Source: an uncultured Burkholderiales bacterium
Lineage (GTDB): Bacteria > Pseudomonadota > Gammaproteobacteria > Burkholderiales > Burkholderiaceae_C
NCBI GenBank assembly: GCA_903933115.1
Contig: CAIZIT010000058.1
Location: 1 to 52,791, forward strand
Reading direction: 5' to 3'
Length of the DNA stretch: 52,791 nucleotides
Shown here: positions 26,088 through 37,393 of the stretch, in pieces
How positions within the stretch are numbered: position 1 is the first letter of the stretch
Layout: every line of letters begins with the position of its first letter
Notes under the pieces: generated by a model
Seen by the model: only the letters and a program-made list of their open reading frames with translations
The model's database searches: none
Told to the model about the DNA's origin: nothing
Translations under genes and position numbers: made by a program

Positions 26088-28000
26088 GTGGAGGAGGCCT
26101 TTGAACCTTTGCCAAGGCTTGGTCGATCAAAACGCTGAAAAAGACCCGACAAACCGTTGGGAAACACCAGCACCAACATCAAAATCACCCCTCCAAGGCA
26201 AGCTCTCCAGTACGGGGTCTCTCGCATGATGGTGTCCTCCAACCACGTCAAACTGAGTGCACCGATCAAGGGGCCCGAGACCGAATTGAGCCCCCCCAAG
26301 AGCACCATGACCAAGGCATCAACGGACTTCGAAATCCCCAACACATCGGGCGAGATGCTCCCTTTGGAGAACGCAAACATGGCCCCGGAGAGGCCTGCAA
26401 AAAATCCCGAGATCGAAAAGGCTGTCCACTGAAGGACCTTCACGTTCATGCCCATCGCCTCGGCCCTGAGGACCGAGTCCCGTGCACTCCTGAGTGCGTA
26501 GCCAAAGGGTGAAAACATGAGTCTCCTCAAAATCAAAACGCACACCACCACCAGGCTCAGGCACAAATAGTAGTAGTTTTCCTTGTCCATGAAGGCGCCA
26601 CTTGGCCACACCCCTGTGAGGCCATTGCTGCCCCCCGTTAGCGCATCCCATTGAAAGCCAATGGACCACAAAATCTGACTGAAAGCCAGCGTCAACATGG
26701 CCAAATAAACGCCACTCAAGCGCACCGATAAGGCGCCAATGACCATCGCAAAGACCAAGCTGATGAGGGGGGCCCAAAGAAAGCACCACATCATGGGCAA
26801 CTGTGCTTGGATCGTCAGCAAAGAGGCTGCGTAAGCGCCCAAGCCAAAAAAGGCCGCATGACCAAATGAGTTCATGCCGCTCGGGCCCATCAAAAAATGC
26901 AAGCTGCACGCGAACAATGCGGCCGTCAAGATATCAATGGCCAAGACGGTGGTGTAAGGGGAGTCGGCAAACATGCTGGGCATCAAGGCCAAGAGGCCCA
27001 CGACCAAGCACCAAGCCCATCCAAAGAGAGGTCTCCCCCCTGTTGGGGCAGGGGTGGCTCTAAGAGGACTGCGGCTTGCAGCTTCCTCTCGGCCCATGAG
27101 CCCCCAAGGCTTGAAGACCAAAACCACAGCCATCACGATGAATTCAGCCACCAAGGTGAGTTTAGAAAAGACGATCGTCAGACCCCAAAGCTCCACACTC
27201 CCCAGAGCAATGCAAAGCGCCTTGACTTCAGCAATCAAGACCGCCGCCACATAGGCACCTGGGACAGATCCCAAGCCCCCCACGACCACCACCACAAAGG
27301 CCTCCCCAATGGAGACCATGTCCAAATTGAGGTTGGCGGGTTCCCTTGGAATTTGAAGTGCACCGGCAAATCCCGCCAGCGCGCAGCCCAATGCAAAAAC
27401 GGCAGTGAACAAGCTCTTTTGCTGCACCCCCAAAGCGCCCACCATTTCTCGGTCTTGGCTTGCTGCTCGGATCAACACACCAAAGCGTGTTTTTTTCAGC
27501 ATCCACCATAAAAGCCCTAAAAGAAGGGGCCCAAGAAAGATCAAGAACAAGTCATAACTGGGAAAGCGTCGCCCCAGTATTTGAACCCAACCTGAGAGCC
27601 CAGGCGCTCTAGGCCCCATCAAGTCCTCCGCCCCCCAAAGCCAAAGCGCAGCGTCCTTGAAGATCAAGACCAATGCGAATGTCCCCAGGAGTTGGTAGAT
27701 CTCAGCGGACCTGTACATGGGCCTGAGCACGAGCATCTCGATCACTGCCCCCAAAAGTCCCACCAAGAGCCCCGTGATCAGCATCAAAGGCCAATAACTC
27801 CAACCCAGTCCCAAAGGGCGCCCAATGCCCTCGCAAAGGGTATAGGCGATGTAGAGCCCGAACATGAAAAACGACCCATGCGCGAAGTTGACAACCCGTG
27901 TAACCCCAAAGATCAGGGACAGACCTGCGGCGAAGATGAACAAGGAGGAGGCCTGGGCCAGACCGTTCAAGAGTTGAACGACAAGGGATGACAGCTCCAT
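26084..28000 (-). CDS. livHM: Fused LivH-LivM permease of the branched-chain amino acid type importer
   Basis: The 638-residue protein joins both permease subunits. Residues about 1-300 are LivH-like, with GLSLIFGVTRVVNFAHGSFF near the N-terminus and VVVGGLGSVPGAYVAAVLIA later. A short polar linker (about 301-325, REEAASRSPLRATPAPTGG) follows. Residues about 326-638 are LivM-like, with GPSGMNSFGHAAFFGLGAYA and VLLGGLNSVSGPLIGALSL. In most bacteria these are two genes; the reading frame here is continuous across the joint. LivH and LivM normally form a heterodimer, so the fusion should fix their ratio. It is coupled to livG by ATGA. Confidence 0.95.
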   Translation of the reverse strand: MELSSLVVQLLNGLAQASSLFIFAAGLSLIFGVTRVVNFAHGSFFMFGLYIAYTLCEGIGRPLGLGWSYWPLMLITGLLVGLLGAVIEMLVLRPMYRSAEIYQLLGTFALVLIFKDAALWLWGAEDLMGPRAPGLSGWVQILGRRFPSYDLFLIFLGPLLLGLLWWMLKKTRFGVLIRAASQDREMVGALGVQQKSLFTAVFALGCALAGFAGALQIPREPANLNLDMVSIGEAFVVVVVGGLGSVPGAYVAAVLIAEVKALCIALGSVELWGLTIVFSKLTLVAEFIVMAVVLVFKPWGLMGREEAASRSPLRATPAPTGGRPLFGWAWCLVVGLLALMPSMFADSPYTTVLAIDILTAALFACSLHFLMGPSGMNSFGHAAFFGLGAYAASLLTIQAQLPMMWCFLWAPLISLVFAMVIGALSVRLSGVYLAMLTLAFSQILWSIGFQWDALTGGSNGLTGVWPSGAFMDKENYYYLCLSLVVVCVLILRRLMFSPFGYALRSARDSVLRAEAMGMNVKVLQWTAFSISGFFAGLSGAMFAFSKGSISPDVLGISKSVDALVMVLLGGLNSVSGPLIGALSLTWLEDTIMRETPYWRACLGGVILMLVLVFPNGLSGLFQRFDRPSLGKGSKASST

Positions 28001-28058
28001 GTTTAAACTTCAGGCCTGGTTCATTGAGAGGTGGGTATCCGTCAAGTAGGGGGGGCTT

Positions 28059-29264
28059 TCAGTCCGGCGCGCGAAGTTTTCGAATCTCTTCGCTGCTGGG
28101 CTGAAACTTGGCCCCGTCCATGTACTTGTAGTCGACCATGACCCCTTTGCCATTGTCGTTTTTGATCTTGCCCACAAAGGCACCCATGGTGGACTGGTGG
28201 TCCTCAGCCCTGAAGGTGATTTTGCCAAAGGGCGTCTCCAGACTCAGCCCTTTGAAGGCGGTGATGAGTTTTTCGGTCTCTAGACTTTTGGCCTTTTTGA
28301 CACCCTCTGCAATCGCTTTGATCTCGGTGTAACCGACGACAGAGCCGAGCCTGGGGTATTCGGCAAAACGCTTTTGATAGGCGCTCAAAAAGGCTTTGTG
28401 CTCAGCGGTATCGATGTTGCTCCAAGGGTAGCCGGTGACCACCCAGCCGCTGGGGGTTTCGTCTTTTAATGCATCCAAATACTCGGGCTCACCCGTCAAG
28501 AGACTCACCACCTCGCGCCCCTCAAAGAGCCCTCGGGTGTTGCCTTCTCGAACGAATTTGGTCAAGTCTTGGGCAAAGAGGACGTTGAAGATGGCCTCGG
28601 GCTTGGCATCTGCCAAGGCTTGGGTGACAGCACCCGCTTCGATTTTTCCAAAAGCAGGGGCCTGCTCGGCCACGAACTCGACATCGGGTTGGGCGGCTTT
28701 CAAGAGTTGCTTGAAGGTGGCCGCGGCCGATTGACCGTACTCATAATTGGGGTAGACGACAGCCCAGCGTTTTTTCCTCAGCTTCACCGCCTCGGGCACC
28801 AACATGGCCACTTGCATGTAAGTGGAGGCACGCAGCCTGAAGGTGTAACGGTTGCCGTTTTGCCAAACCATCTTATCGGTCAAGGGCTCACCGGCCAAGA
28901 AAAACACTTTTCGTTGCTTGGCAAAGTCTCCCAAGGCCAAACCGATGTTCGACAAAAAGGCCCCGGCCAAAACATCGACCCGCTCTCTTGAGAGGAGTTC
29001 CTCGGCCGCCCTTACGGCATCTCCCGGGTTGGCATTGTCGTCACGGGTGAAGAGCACGATCTTTTTGCCGTTCACCCCGCCTTGTGCGTTCACCTCCTCC
29101 ACAGCCAGCTCCATGCCTTTTTTGTAGGGCTCTAAAAACGCCGGTTGTGCTTTGTAGCTGTTGATCTCGCCAATTTTGAGGGTGTCTTGGGCCCAAAGCG
29201 CGCAAGCACTGAGCGTGGCCAAGAGGGGAATCAGTCGCCGAAGAGAGAGGGCAAAAAAGTTCAT
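28059..29264 (-). CDS. ABC transporter substrate-binding protein, branched-chain amino acid type
   Basis: The 401-residue protein has an N-terminal signal peptide (MNFFALSLRRLIPLLATLSA, cleavage near CALWAQ) and a type I periplasmic binding fold of the Peripla_BP_6/LivJ family: KIGEINSYKAQ, the ELAVEEVNAQGGVNGKKIVL segment, and PNYEYGQSAAATFKQLLKA. It lies 58 nt before livHM and is the first gene of the liv row; GGAG precedes the ATG. The ligand could be leucine-like amino acids or other small amides or acids. The hydratase/HMG-CoA lyase pair 8 kb away would fit leucine, but that is inference. Confidence 0.93.
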   Translation of the reverse strand: MNFFALSLRRLIPLLATLSACALWAQDTLKIGEINSYKAQPAFLEPYKKGMELAVEEVNAQGGVNGKKIVLFTRDDNANPGDAVRAAEELLSRERVDVLAGAFLSNIGLALGDFAKQRKVFFLAGEPLTDKMVWQNGNRYTFRLRASTYMQVAMLVPEAVKLRKKRWAVVYPNYEYGQSAAATFKQLLKAAQPDVEFVAEQAPAFGKIEAGAVTQALADAKPEAIFNVLFAQDLTKFVREGNTRGLFEGREVVSLLTGEPEYLDALKDETPSGWVVTGYPWSNIDTAEHKAFLSAYQKRFAEYPRLGSVVGYTEIKAIAEGVKKAKSLETEKLITAFKGLSLETPFGKITFRAEDHQSTMGAFVGKIKNDNGKGVMVDYKYMDGAKFQPSSEEIRKLRAPD

Positions 29265-29347
29265 TGAGGGTTCTCCAATTTAAAAATCTTTTTTTTAGGT
29301 GAGAGGGCAGAGCACGCTTTCAAATACATGCCTTGGATTGAGCGCCG

Positions 29348-32011
29348 TTAGGCACTTAAAGCCTCTAGGAGCTCGGTTTCCATCTCGATTTGAATTTTGT
29401 TTTGCTGCAGTGCTGCGCCATCGATCAAGAAGGTGTCCTCCACCCGTTCACCCAGTGTGCTCACTTTGGCCAAGAGCAAATTGATTTTGTGCTTGGCCAA
29501 AATCAAAGCCACGCTGTACAAGAGCCCCATCCTGTCGCTCGCTGAGATGTTGAGCAACCACCGCTGTGCTTTTTCATCGGGCATCAAGGTCACCCGGGGT
29601 TGAATGGGGAAATGCTTCACGCGTCTAGAGACTCTGCCCTTGCTGACTTTGGGCAAAGGCTTCACATTGATCAAGGTCTGGGTCAAATCGTGCTCCACCA
29701 TGTAGATGAGCTCCCTGTAGCGCTCCTCGAGCATATCGCACACGACTTGAAAGGTATCGAGCGCAAAGCCGTTTTTGGCCGTGTGCACCTTTGCATCCAA
29801 AATGCTAAAGCCTGCCTGATCAAAATAGCCGCAAATGCGTGCAAAAAGATCCACCTGATCGGGGGTGTAGACCATCACCTGAAGCCCTTCACCGGCGGCT
29901 GAGAGCCGGGCTCTGACGACGGTGGAGGAGGGCAAGGTTTTGCTGGGAAGGACCTCGTTGTGGGTGCTGGCCCCCTTGGCCAACTCCTCTTGGATGAAGA
30001 GGTTGCGGCTCAATTGACGCGTGTGCCAAGCGATGTCGGCCGCATCATGGCGCATGAAGTAGCTCACATCCAAATTGTTCCACAAATTCTCATGGGCATC
30101 AAAGGGCAGGGCGTAGAGCGCCAAGAGCGCTAGCGCCTCTCGTTTACGGGTTTCGACTTCGGCGTTGGCGTCCGGTGCACGTCCACCGAGCGCTCTGAGC
30201 GTGGAGCGGTACAAGTCCTCCAAGAGCTTGCCCTTCCATGCGTTCCACACCTTGGGGCTCGTGCCCCGAATGTCCGCCACCGTCAAAAGATACAGGGCGG
30301 TCAAATTGCGTTCATTTTTAACACGCTTGGCAAAATCAAAGATGACATCGGGATCGCTCAAATCCATTTTTTGAGCAATGTGGCTCATGCTCAAATGCTC
30401 GCTCACCAAGAACTCGATGAGTTTCATGTCTTCTTTGGCGATTTGGTGATCGCGAGAGAATTTTCTGACCTCTGCCATACCGAGCTTCGAGTGGTCACCA
30501 CCTCGGCCTTTGGCAATGTCGTGAAAGAGGGCTCCTGCGTACAAAATCCAGGGCTTGTCCCAACCGGCAGCGAGTTGGGAGCAAAAGGGATACTCGTGGG
30601 CGTGCTCAACGATGAAAAAGCGTCGCACATTTCTAAGCACCATCAAGATGTGTTGATCGACCGTGTAGACGTGAAAGAGGTCGTGCTGCATTTGGCCCAC
30701 AATGCGTCGAAAGACCCAAAGGTATCGCCCGAGAACGGAGGTCTGGTTCATCAAACGAATGGCGTGCGTGATACCTTGAGGCTCCTTCAAGATGCTCATG
30801 AACTGGGCACGGTTGACCGGGTCTTTTCTAAAGGCTGGTCCCATGATGCGACGAGCGTTGTAGAGCGCTCGCAAGGTCTTGGCCGACAAACCCTTGATCC
30901 CCACGGTGGTTTGGTAGAGATGGAAGGTCTCGAGGATGGCATGGGGCTCTCTCTCGTAGAGGTCGTCCGTGTTCACCTCGAGCATGCCCGCTTTGTCAGA
31001 AAAGCGCTCATTGATGGGCTTGGGCACATGCGACAAATCGTTGGGATTGAGCTTTTCTTCGATGTTCAGGAGCAAGATTTGATTGAGCTGGGTCACCGCT
31101 TTGGCACACCAGTAATACTCCTTCATCAAGGCCTCGCTGGCGGCTCTTGCATTCTTGGCCTCAAGGGTGGAGCTTGAGAGCCCCAACTCGTGGGCCACTT
31201 GGGCTTGGAAGTCAAAGATCAAACGATCCTCGCGTCTTTTGGCCACCAAATGAAGCCGTGTTCGGATCAAGTTCAAGACCATCTCGTTTTTCTTGATCAT
31301 CTTGACCTCAAGCGCTGTGGCCAAGCCGTTCTTGGCCATCTCGTCCCAACTGCGACCAAAACCACAGGCTTTGGACAACCAGAGCAAAATTTGCAAGTCC
31401 CTCAAACCACCAGGCGACTCCTTGCAATTGGGCTCCAAGGAGTAAGGGGTGTTTTGGAACTTGATGTGACGCTGGTTCATCTCCAAGGTCTTGGCAATGA
31501 AAAAGCTCTTGGGATCGAGGTCTTTGAAGAATTGGAGCTTGAAGCTGTTAAAGAGCGCATCCTCTCCACCAATGAGGCGCGCCTCCAAGAGCGAGGTCTG
31601 GATGGTGATGTCTGCCGCTGCCTCCGTCAAGCAGTCGCTCAGCGTTCTGACACTGGATCCAATCTCAAGACCACAATCCCAGCACAAACCAATGAATTTT
31701 TCAATTTTTGAGAGGGTTTGTCGGTGACTTTCGTCCTCCAAGCTTTGATCCAAGCCATCGGGCATGAGCACCAAGACGTCCACATCGGAGTAGGGAAAGA
31801 GCTCGCCTCGACCATACCCCCCCACCGCGACCAAAGCCAAAGGCTTGCCCAAATCGCACTGCGACCACAAGGCGAGCAAGGTCTGATCCGTCAAGGCCGC
31901 CAAATCCTGCAGCGCCGCTTTGACCAATGCGGGGCGCTTCAAATGCGCTTGGGTTTTCAAGCCCTCCAAGAGCTGGGTTTTTTGTGTTTTGTAGGCGAGT
32001 GTTGAATTCAT
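29348..32011 (-). CDS. glnD: PII uridylyltransferase/uridylyl-removing enzyme GlnD
   Basis: GlnD senses glutamine and adds or removes UMP on PII proteins, controlling nitrogen assimilation. The 887-residue protein (from ATG 32011; a TTG seven codons upstream is also in frame) has the nucleotidyltransferase motif GGYGRGELFPYSDVDVLVL at 64-82, the HD domain with HDIAKGRGGDHS near 497, and two C-terminal ACT domains (about 690-770 and 800-885). All parts are intact. It lies downstream of map across a repeat-bearing 259-nt gap. Its presence in the same region as amtB links to PII control of ammonium uptake, although no PII gene is visible here. Confidence 0.97.
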   Translation of the reverse strand: MNSTLAYKTQKTQLLEGLKTQAHLKRPALVKAALQDLAALTDQTLLALWSQCDLGKPLALVAVGGYGRGELFPYSDVDVLVLMPDGLDQSLEDESHRQTLSKIEKFIGLCWDCGLEIGSSVRTLSDCLTEAAADITIQTSLLEARLIGGEDALFNSFKLQFFKDLDPKSFFIAKTLEMNQRHIKFQNTPYSLEPNCKESPGGLRDLQILLWLSKACGFGRSWDEMAKNGLATALEVKMIKKNEMVLNLIRTRLHLVAKRREDRLIFDFQAQVAHELGLSSSTLEAKNARAASEALMKEYYWCAKAVTQLNQILLLNIEEKLNPNDLSHVPKPINERFSDKAGMLEVNTDDLYEREPHAILETFHLYQTTVGIKGLSAKTLRALYNARRIMGPAFRKDPVNRAQFMSILKEPQGITHAIRLMNQTSVLGRYLWVFRRIVGQMQHDLFHVYTVDQHILMVLRNVRRFFIVEHAHEYPFCSQLAAGWDKPWILYAGALFHDIAKGRGGDHSKLGMAEVRKFSRDHQIAKEDMKLIEFLVSEHLSMSHIAQKMDLSDPDVIFDFAKRVKNERNLTALYLLTVADIRGTSPKVWNAWKGKLLEDLYRSTLRALGGRAPDANAEVETRKREALALLALYALPFDAHENLWNNLDVSYFMRHDAADIAWHTRQLSRNLFIQEELAKGASTHNEVLPSKTLPSSTVVRARLSAAGEGLQVMVYTPDQVDLFARICGYFDQAGFSILDAKVHTAKNGFALDTFQVVCDMLEERYRELIYMVEHDLTQTLINVKPLPKVSKGRVSRRVKHFPIQPRVTLMPDEKAQRWLLNISASDRMGLLYSVALILAKHKINLLLAKVSTLGERVEDTFLIDGAALQQNKIQIEMETELLEALSA

Positions 32012-32226
32012 GAATATTCTCGATGAGCGCAATCAAACATAGGCAACAAGGAATCTGATTAAAAAAGAGGGGGGGGAGGAGACCTGCTTCACCTCTCACC
32101 CATCACAACGCGCATACCCCTTGGGTCGTCGAGGGTCAATGGCCTGCCGAGCTCAACAAGTGTCTCATGCCCCAGTAGACACCCAACCCATCAAAAAGTC
32201 TTCACATGTCTTCACAAGTCTTATCC

Positions 32227-32276
32227 GGTTTCAACGGGTTTCAACGGGTTACAACAGGTTTCAACGGGTCTCAGCA
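32227..32276 (+). repeat. 10-bp tandem repeat x5 at the 3' end of map
   Basis: Units are GGTTTCAACG (three exact), GGTTACAACA and GGTCTCAGCA. The array lies just after the map stop codon on the minus strand, its last unit touching the end of the gene. Confidence 0.9.
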
Positions 32277-33083
32277 CTTGGTGCTGGTCACAAAGGCCGG
32301 TAGTGGCGGGTAATGTTCTGACAAAGTCAGGACTTCATAGCCCGTGGGTGTCACCAAAATGGTGTGCTCCCATTGGGCCGACAAAGAGTGGTCTCTTGTC
32401 ACAATGGTCCAGCCGTCCCCCAACTCCTTGATGTCCTTTTTGCCCGCGTTGATCATGGGCTCAATGGTGAAGGTCATGCCCTCTTGCAGCACCTCCAAAG
32501 TGCCAGGTCTGCCGTAGTGCAGCACTTGGGGCTCTTCGTGAAAGTTCAACCCAATGCCGTGACCACAAAACTCCCTCACCACAGAAAACCCATTGCTTTC
32601 GGCAAACTTTTGAATGGCAAAGCCAATGTCACCCAAATGCACACCGGGTTTGACTTTGACAATGCCGTGCCACATGGCCTCATAGGTCAGTTGACACAGT
32701 CGCTTGGCGGCGATGGAGGTCTCTCCCAGGAGAAACATGCGGCTCGTGTCGCCGTGCCAACCCTCTTTGATCACCGTGATGTCGATGTTGACGATGTCGC
32801 CTTTTTTGAGCGGCTTGTCGTTGGGGATGCCGTGACAGACTTGATGGTTGATCGAGGTGCAGATGGACTTGGGGTAGGGCGAATAACCACCAGGCGCATA
32901 GTTCAGGGGTGCGGGAATTGCACCCTGGACTTGCGTGATGTAGTCGTGCGCCAATTGGTCAAGTTGATTGGTGGTGACACCCGGTACCACATGGGGTGCC
33001 AGATAGTCCAACACCTCTGAGGCGAGTCGACCAGCAACTCTCATGCCTTCGATACCGTTTTGATCTTTGAATGTAATAGCCAT
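32271..33083 (-). CDS. map: Type I methionine aminopeptidase
   Basis: Map removes the initiator methionine from new proteins. The 270-residue enzyme shows the five metal ligands in the expected order: D101 (VNIDITV), D112 (WHGDTS), H175 (CGHGIGLNFHEEP), E208 (TIEPM) and E239 (QWEHT); H84 of VCHGIPND is the usual substrate-contact residue. Length and start (MAITFKDQNGIEGMRVAGRL) are typical. It is on the same strand as glnD, which is the common map-glnD order in betaproteobacteria. It is divergent from purL. Confidence 0.97.
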   Translation of the reverse strand: MAITFKDQNGIEGMRVAGRLASEVLDYLAPHVVPGVTTNQLDQLAHDYITQVQGAIPAPLNYAPGGYSPYPKSICTSINHQVCHGIPNDKPLKKGDIVNIDITVIKEGWHGDTSRMFLLGETSIAAKRLCQLTYEAMWHGIVKVKPGVHLGDIGFAIQKFAESNGFSVVREFCGHGIGLNFHEEPQVLHYGRPGTLEVLQEGMTFTIEPMINAGKKDIKELGDGWTIVTRDHSLSAQWEHTILVTPTGYEVLTLSEHYPPLPAFVTSTKC

Positions 33084-33334
33084 GCCTCTATTATCTCAGG
33101 CTTGAAAGCCCTTTTCGACACTGTCCCTTCAGAATTAAAGGTCGGGTGGCGCTTTTTTTTCAAAACCCTCCTCGGTGCTTGCGATAAAATGTGAGCTCCT
33201 GAGGGTCTAGGGGATCCGTTTTGGTAAGCCGCATCGACCCCCATCGCGGACAGGGGAACTTTTTTGATCCAGTTTGTTCCCTCAACCGGGCTTGGTTTCC
33301 CCCTCTCATCTCTTTTTTCCTTGAAGGCCACCCC

Positions 33335-36300
33335 TTGACGCACCATCTATTTGCATTTGAGAGCTTGAGCGATGATCAAGCCTTGTCCAACTACCGTCGA
33401 CGCCAGCGCCTTCAAGAACTCCAAGCGATCGACCCCTCGATCACCCAACTCTCTGTGAGCACGGTCGACTGGGTGCTCACCCCAGAGGCCTTGTCAAACC
33501 CCACGAAAGAGGCCCTTGCTCAGTTGCTGAGTGCTAGAGCGCTCGATCACAGCACCGAGGCCTTCAAAGCTCGTTTTCAAGATGAAATCTGGATCTGCCC
33601 CAGAATCGGGACCGTCTCCCCATGGTCCTCCAAAGCGACCGATATTGCCAAGAATTGTGGACTCGAAGTGGCTCGAATTGAGCGCTTCACCAGCTACAAA
33701 CTGAGCTTTAAAAAGTCCCCTGTGAAGGGCGCACAGACGCTGGCGCAGAGCTGGCCCCATGCACGCGCAGTGATCCAAAAAATTCATGACCCCATGACGC
33801 AAAGCGTGATCGCTCAGGCCGAGGACATTGAACTGTGCTTTGAAGAGCTCCAAAGACCCAAGACCCTGAGCATTCCGATCTTGAGCGAAGGTGCCCCGGC
33901 ACTCGAGCGCGCCAATGCCCAATTCGGTTGGGCTTTGGCAAGCGACGAGATCGAGTACTTGGTCAACGCCTTCAAGGACTTGGGACGCGACCCCACCGAG
34001 GTCGAGCTCATGATGTTTGCCCAAGCCAACAGCGAGCACTGTCGTCACAAGATCTTCAACGCCCAGTTCACCATCGATCACGAAGCCCAAAGCCAAACCC
34101 TTTTTGGCATGATCAGGCACACCCATCAGCAAAGCCCCCAGTACACCGTCGTGGCGTACTCCGACAATGCCTCGGTCATGCAAGGCCATGAGGCTTTGAG
34201 CTTTGAAGCCCATTTTGAGACCGACGCCAAAGGCATGGGGGCGCATCAAGAGGGCTTGGGCTCACCGCTCTACAAGGCCAAGCAGCAACAGCAGCATGTT
34301 TTGATGAAAGTCGAAACCCACAACCACCCCACGGCCATTTCACCCTTTGCAGGTGCTGCAACGGGAGCGGGAGGGGAGATCCGAGACGAGGGCGCGACCG
34401 GTCGAGGCTCCAAGCCCAAGGCCGCTTTAACGGGCTTCATGACCTCCAAACTCTGGGGCTCGACCTTGCCCGTGGCGCCCCATTTGGCGTCGCCCCTCCA
34501 AATCATGATCGAGGGCCCTTTAGGCGGTGCGGCTTTTAACAATGAGTTTGGGCGTCCCAACTTGTTGGGCTTCTTTAGAGAATACGAACAACACATCGCT
34601 GGCACCCAACGCGGCTACCACAAGCCCATCATGATCGCTGGGGGTTTGGGGCGCATTGATGCCCAATTGGTCAAAAAGGAACTCTACCCCAGTGGAACCT
34701 TGTTGGTTCAAATTGGAGGACCCGGCATGCGCATTGGCTTAGGGGGCGGCGCAGCAAGCTCCATGAGCAGTGGCATGAACGACCAGGCCTTGGACTTTGA
34801 CTCTGTACAAAGGGGCAACCCCGAGATCCAAAGGCGAGCCCAAGAGGTGATCAATCAGTGCTCCATGATGGGCAAGAGTTCACCCATCTTGGCCATCCAT
34901 GATGTGGGCGCTGGAGGCCTCTCCAATGCTTTTCCTGAATTGGTCAATGATGCGGGCAAGGGCGCGATCTTTCAACTCGATCACATTGAGCTCCAAGCCC
35001 AAGGCATGTCGGCCAAGGAGATTTGGTCCAACGAAAGCCAAGAGCGCTACGTGATGGCTGTTGACCCCGAGCGTTTAGAGCACTTCAAAGCCATCTGCGA
35101 GCGAGAGCGTTGTCCTTTCGCGGTGATTGGGCACGCGACCGATGAACGACGTCTGCTTTTAAAAGACCCCGAAGAAGAGCAATGCGTGGACATGCCGATG
35201 GACGTGCTGCTCGGTAAGCCCCCGAAGATGCACCGAGATGTCTTCAGAAAAGTCATCCAGGGCCAAGACTTTGACATGGGCAGCATGACGCTGCAAGACG
35301 CCGTGATCCAAGTGCTCTCTCATCCGACGGTGGCCTCCAAGCGTTTTTTGATCACCATTGGCGACCGCACCGTGGGCGGTCTCACGCACCGTGACCCCAT
35401 GGTGGGCGCGCGTCAAATTCCCGTTGCCGATTGCGCCATCACCCTCAGCGACTTTGTGGGGTTTGCTGGCGAGGCGATGTCCATGGGAGAGAGGACGCCT
35501 TTGGCGAGCATCAACCCCCAGGCCTCGGGTCGCATGGCTGTGGCAGAGGCGATCACCAACCTTTTGGCCGCACCCATTGAGCTCCCCCGCGTGAAACTGT
35601 CGGCCAATTGGATGGCCGCGTGTGGCCAAGAGGGAGAGGATGCGGCGCTCTTTGACACGGTGAAGGCTGTGGGCCTGGAGCTTTGTCCTGCCTTGGGGGT
35701 GTCCATTCCCGTGGGCAAGGACTCTTTGTCGATGAGAACGCAGTGGAGTGACCCCAAGAGCGGTGAGGCCGTGAGCGTGACCTCTCCCGTGAGTTTGATC
35801 GTCAGTGCGTTTTGCAGCCTGGACGATGTGCGCCACAACTTCACCCCCGAATTGAAAGCCAGCCCCGAGGACACCACCTTGGTGTTCATCGATTTGGGCA
35901 AAGGCCAAAAGCGCATGGGTGGGAGCATCTTGTCCCAAGTGATGAATCAAAATGTTCATTCCACCCCAGACCTTGAAGACCCCCAGGACTTGGTCCATTT
36001 GGTCGACGCCATCAACGCGCTCAGAGCAAAAGGACAAGTTTTAAGTTATCACGACGTGGGTGATGGCGGCCTCTTGGGGACGGTTTGTGAGATGGCCTTT
36101 GCGTCGTCTTTGGGGCTGAGCTTGAATGTCGACATCTTGGTGACCGAGGGCGATGGTATTCAAAACTCCTTTGCCGATCATGGGGACTCCAAAAATTGGG
36201 CCTCTCAGGTGAGCGTGAGACGAGAGGAGTTGACCCTCAAAGCGCTCTTTTCGGAAGAGTTGGGGGTGGTGATACAGGTCAAGACCGAAGAGCGCAACGA

Positions 36301-37393
36301 GGTCATGCAAACCCTCAGGTCCTTTGGACTGTCCAAACACAGTCACTTCATCGGTAAAGTGCGCCATGAAAGCGAGCCTCAACTGAGCATATGGCGAGAC
36401 ACCAAAGAGATCTTCAAAGCGAAGGTCTCCGATTTGTTGTTGGTTTGGGACTCGGTGAGTTGGAAGATCTCACAACTTCGCGACCACCCCGACGCGGCCA
36501 ACCAAGAGCATGAATCTTTGGCCCTGAAGGACGCCCATTTGCTCCACGAGCATGTGCCCCAAGCCCTTCAAGAACAAATGAAAGCACCGCTCTCAGCGGG
36601 CTTGATGCTCTCCAGACCCAAGGTCGCTGTTCTTCGCGAGCAAGGGGTCAACTCGCACATCGAGATGGCCTATGCCTTTGACGCCGCAGGCTTTGATGCT
36701 TATGACGTGCACATGAGCGACTTGCAAGGCAAGAGGACCTCACTGTCTCATTTCAGTGGCTTGGTGGCTTGTGGAGGTTTCAGCTACGGGGACACTTTGG
36801 GAGCGGGCATTGGCTGGGCGAGAAGCATCAGCTTCAATGCCTTGCTGCTCGAGCAATTCAAATCCTTTTTTGAACGCCAAGACACTTTTGGGCTCGGTGT
36901 GTGCAATGGATGCCAAATGTTTGCAGAAATCGCGCATCTCATCCCCCACGCTCAAGATTGGCCCAAGTTCACTCAAAACAAGAGTGAGCGCTTTGAAGCT
37001 CGGTTGTCGATGGTGGAGGTCCTGCCCTCAAAGAGCATTTTCTTCAAAGGCCTCGAGGGGCTTCGCTACCCCATCGCCGTGGCCCACGGGGAGGGCTTTG
37101 CCAACTTCCAACACCAAGGGGATGCCAGCAAGGTGGAGAGGGTGATGCGGTTTGTGGATGGTTTGGGGGTGCCCACGCAAGGCTACCCAGCCAACCCCAA
37201 CGGCAGCGAGGGCGGTCTCACCGCGGTCACGACCCAGGATGGCCGATTCACCGCCATGATGCCCCATCCGGAGCGTGTTTTCAGAGAGCTTCAGCTCAGT
37301 TGGAGTCCCGCCTTGGCCAACCAGGGGGCATCCTCTGCGGGCCTGACACCGTGGTTTGAAATCTGGAGAAATGCAAGACGTTTTGTGAATTGA
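33335..37393 (+). CDS. purL: Phosphoribosylformylglycinamidine synthase PurL
   Basis: PurL catalyses the fourth step of purine synthesis, converting FGAR to FGAM with glutamine and ATP. This is the large single-chain form. I chose TTG 33335 because GAAGG lies eight bases upstream and the N-terminus ([20 protein letters not shown]) then matches the family; a frame open further upstream encodes no family sequence. The product has 1352 residues. The AIRS-like domains show [28 protein letters not shown] and [13 protein letters not shown]. The glutaminase domain ends the protein, with catalytic C1190 (GVCNGCQMF) and HPERVFRE. A terminator follows at 37557-37591. Confidence 0.97.
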   Translation: MTHHLFAFESLSDDQALSNYRRRQRLQELQAIDPSITQLSVSTVDWVLTPEALSNPTKEALAQLLSARALDHSTEAFKARFQDEIWICPRIGTVSPWSSKATDIAKNCGLEVARIERFTSYKLSFKKSPVKGAQTLAQSWPHARAVIQKIHDPMTQSVIAQAEDIELCFEELQRPKTLSIPILSEGAPALERANAQFGWALASDEIEYLVNAFKDLGRDPTEVELMMFAQANSEHCRHKIFNAQFTIDHEAQSQTLFGMIRHTHQQSPQYTVVAYSDNASVMQGHEALSFEAHFETDAKGMGAHQEGLGSPLYKAKQQQQHVLMKVETHNHPTAISPFAGAATGAGGEIRDEGATGRGSKPKAALTGFMTSKLWGSTLPVAPHLASPLQIMIEGPLGGAAFNNEFGRPNLLGFFREYEQHIAGTQRGYHKPIMIAGGLGRIDAQLVKKELYPSGTLLVQIGGPGMRIGLGGGAASSMSSGMNDQALDFDSVQRGNPEIQRRAQEVINQCSMMGKSSPILAIHDVGAGGLSNAFPELVNDAGKGAIFQLDHIELQAQGMSAKEIWSNESQERYVMAVDPERLEHFKAICERERCPFAVIGHATDERRLLLKDPEEEQCVDMPMDVLLGKPPKMHRDVFRKVIQGQDFDMGSMTLQDAVIQVLSHPTVASKRFLITIGDRTVGGLTHRDPMVGARQIPVADCAITLSDFVGFAGEAMSMGERTPLASINPQASGRMAVAEAITNLLAAPIELPRVKLSANWMAACGQEGEDAALFDTVKAVGLELCPALGVSIPVGKDSLSMRTQWSDPKSGEAVSVTSPVSLIVSAFCSLDDVRHNFTPELKASPEDTTLVFIDLGKGQKRMGGSILSQVMNQNVHSTPDLEDPQDLVHLVDAINALRAKGQVLSYHDVGDGGLLGTVCEMAFASSLGLSLNVDILVTEGDGIQNSFADHGDSKNWASQVSVRREELTLKALFSEELGVVIQVKTEERNEVMQTLRSFGLSKHSHFIGKVRHESEPQLSIWRDTKEIFKAKVSDLLLVWDSVSWKISQLRDHPDAANQEHESLALKDAHLLHEHVPQALQEQMKAPLSAGLMLSRPKVAVLREQGVNSHIEMAYAFDAAGFDAYDVHMSDLQGKRTSLSHFSGLVACGGFSYGDTLGAGIGWARSISFNALLLEQFKSFFERQDTFGLGVCNGCQMFAEIAHLIPHAQDWPKFTQNKSERFEARLSMVEVLPSKSIFFKGLEGLRYPIAVAHGEGFANFQHQGDASKVERVMRFVDGLGVPTQGYPANPNGSEGGLTAVTTQDGRFTAMMPHPERVFRELQLSWSPALANQGASSAGLTPWFEIWRNARRFVN

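Noticed and set aside
30371..31177. Plus-strand frame of 268 residues
   Set aside because: Antisense to glnD, which has intact motifs throughout.
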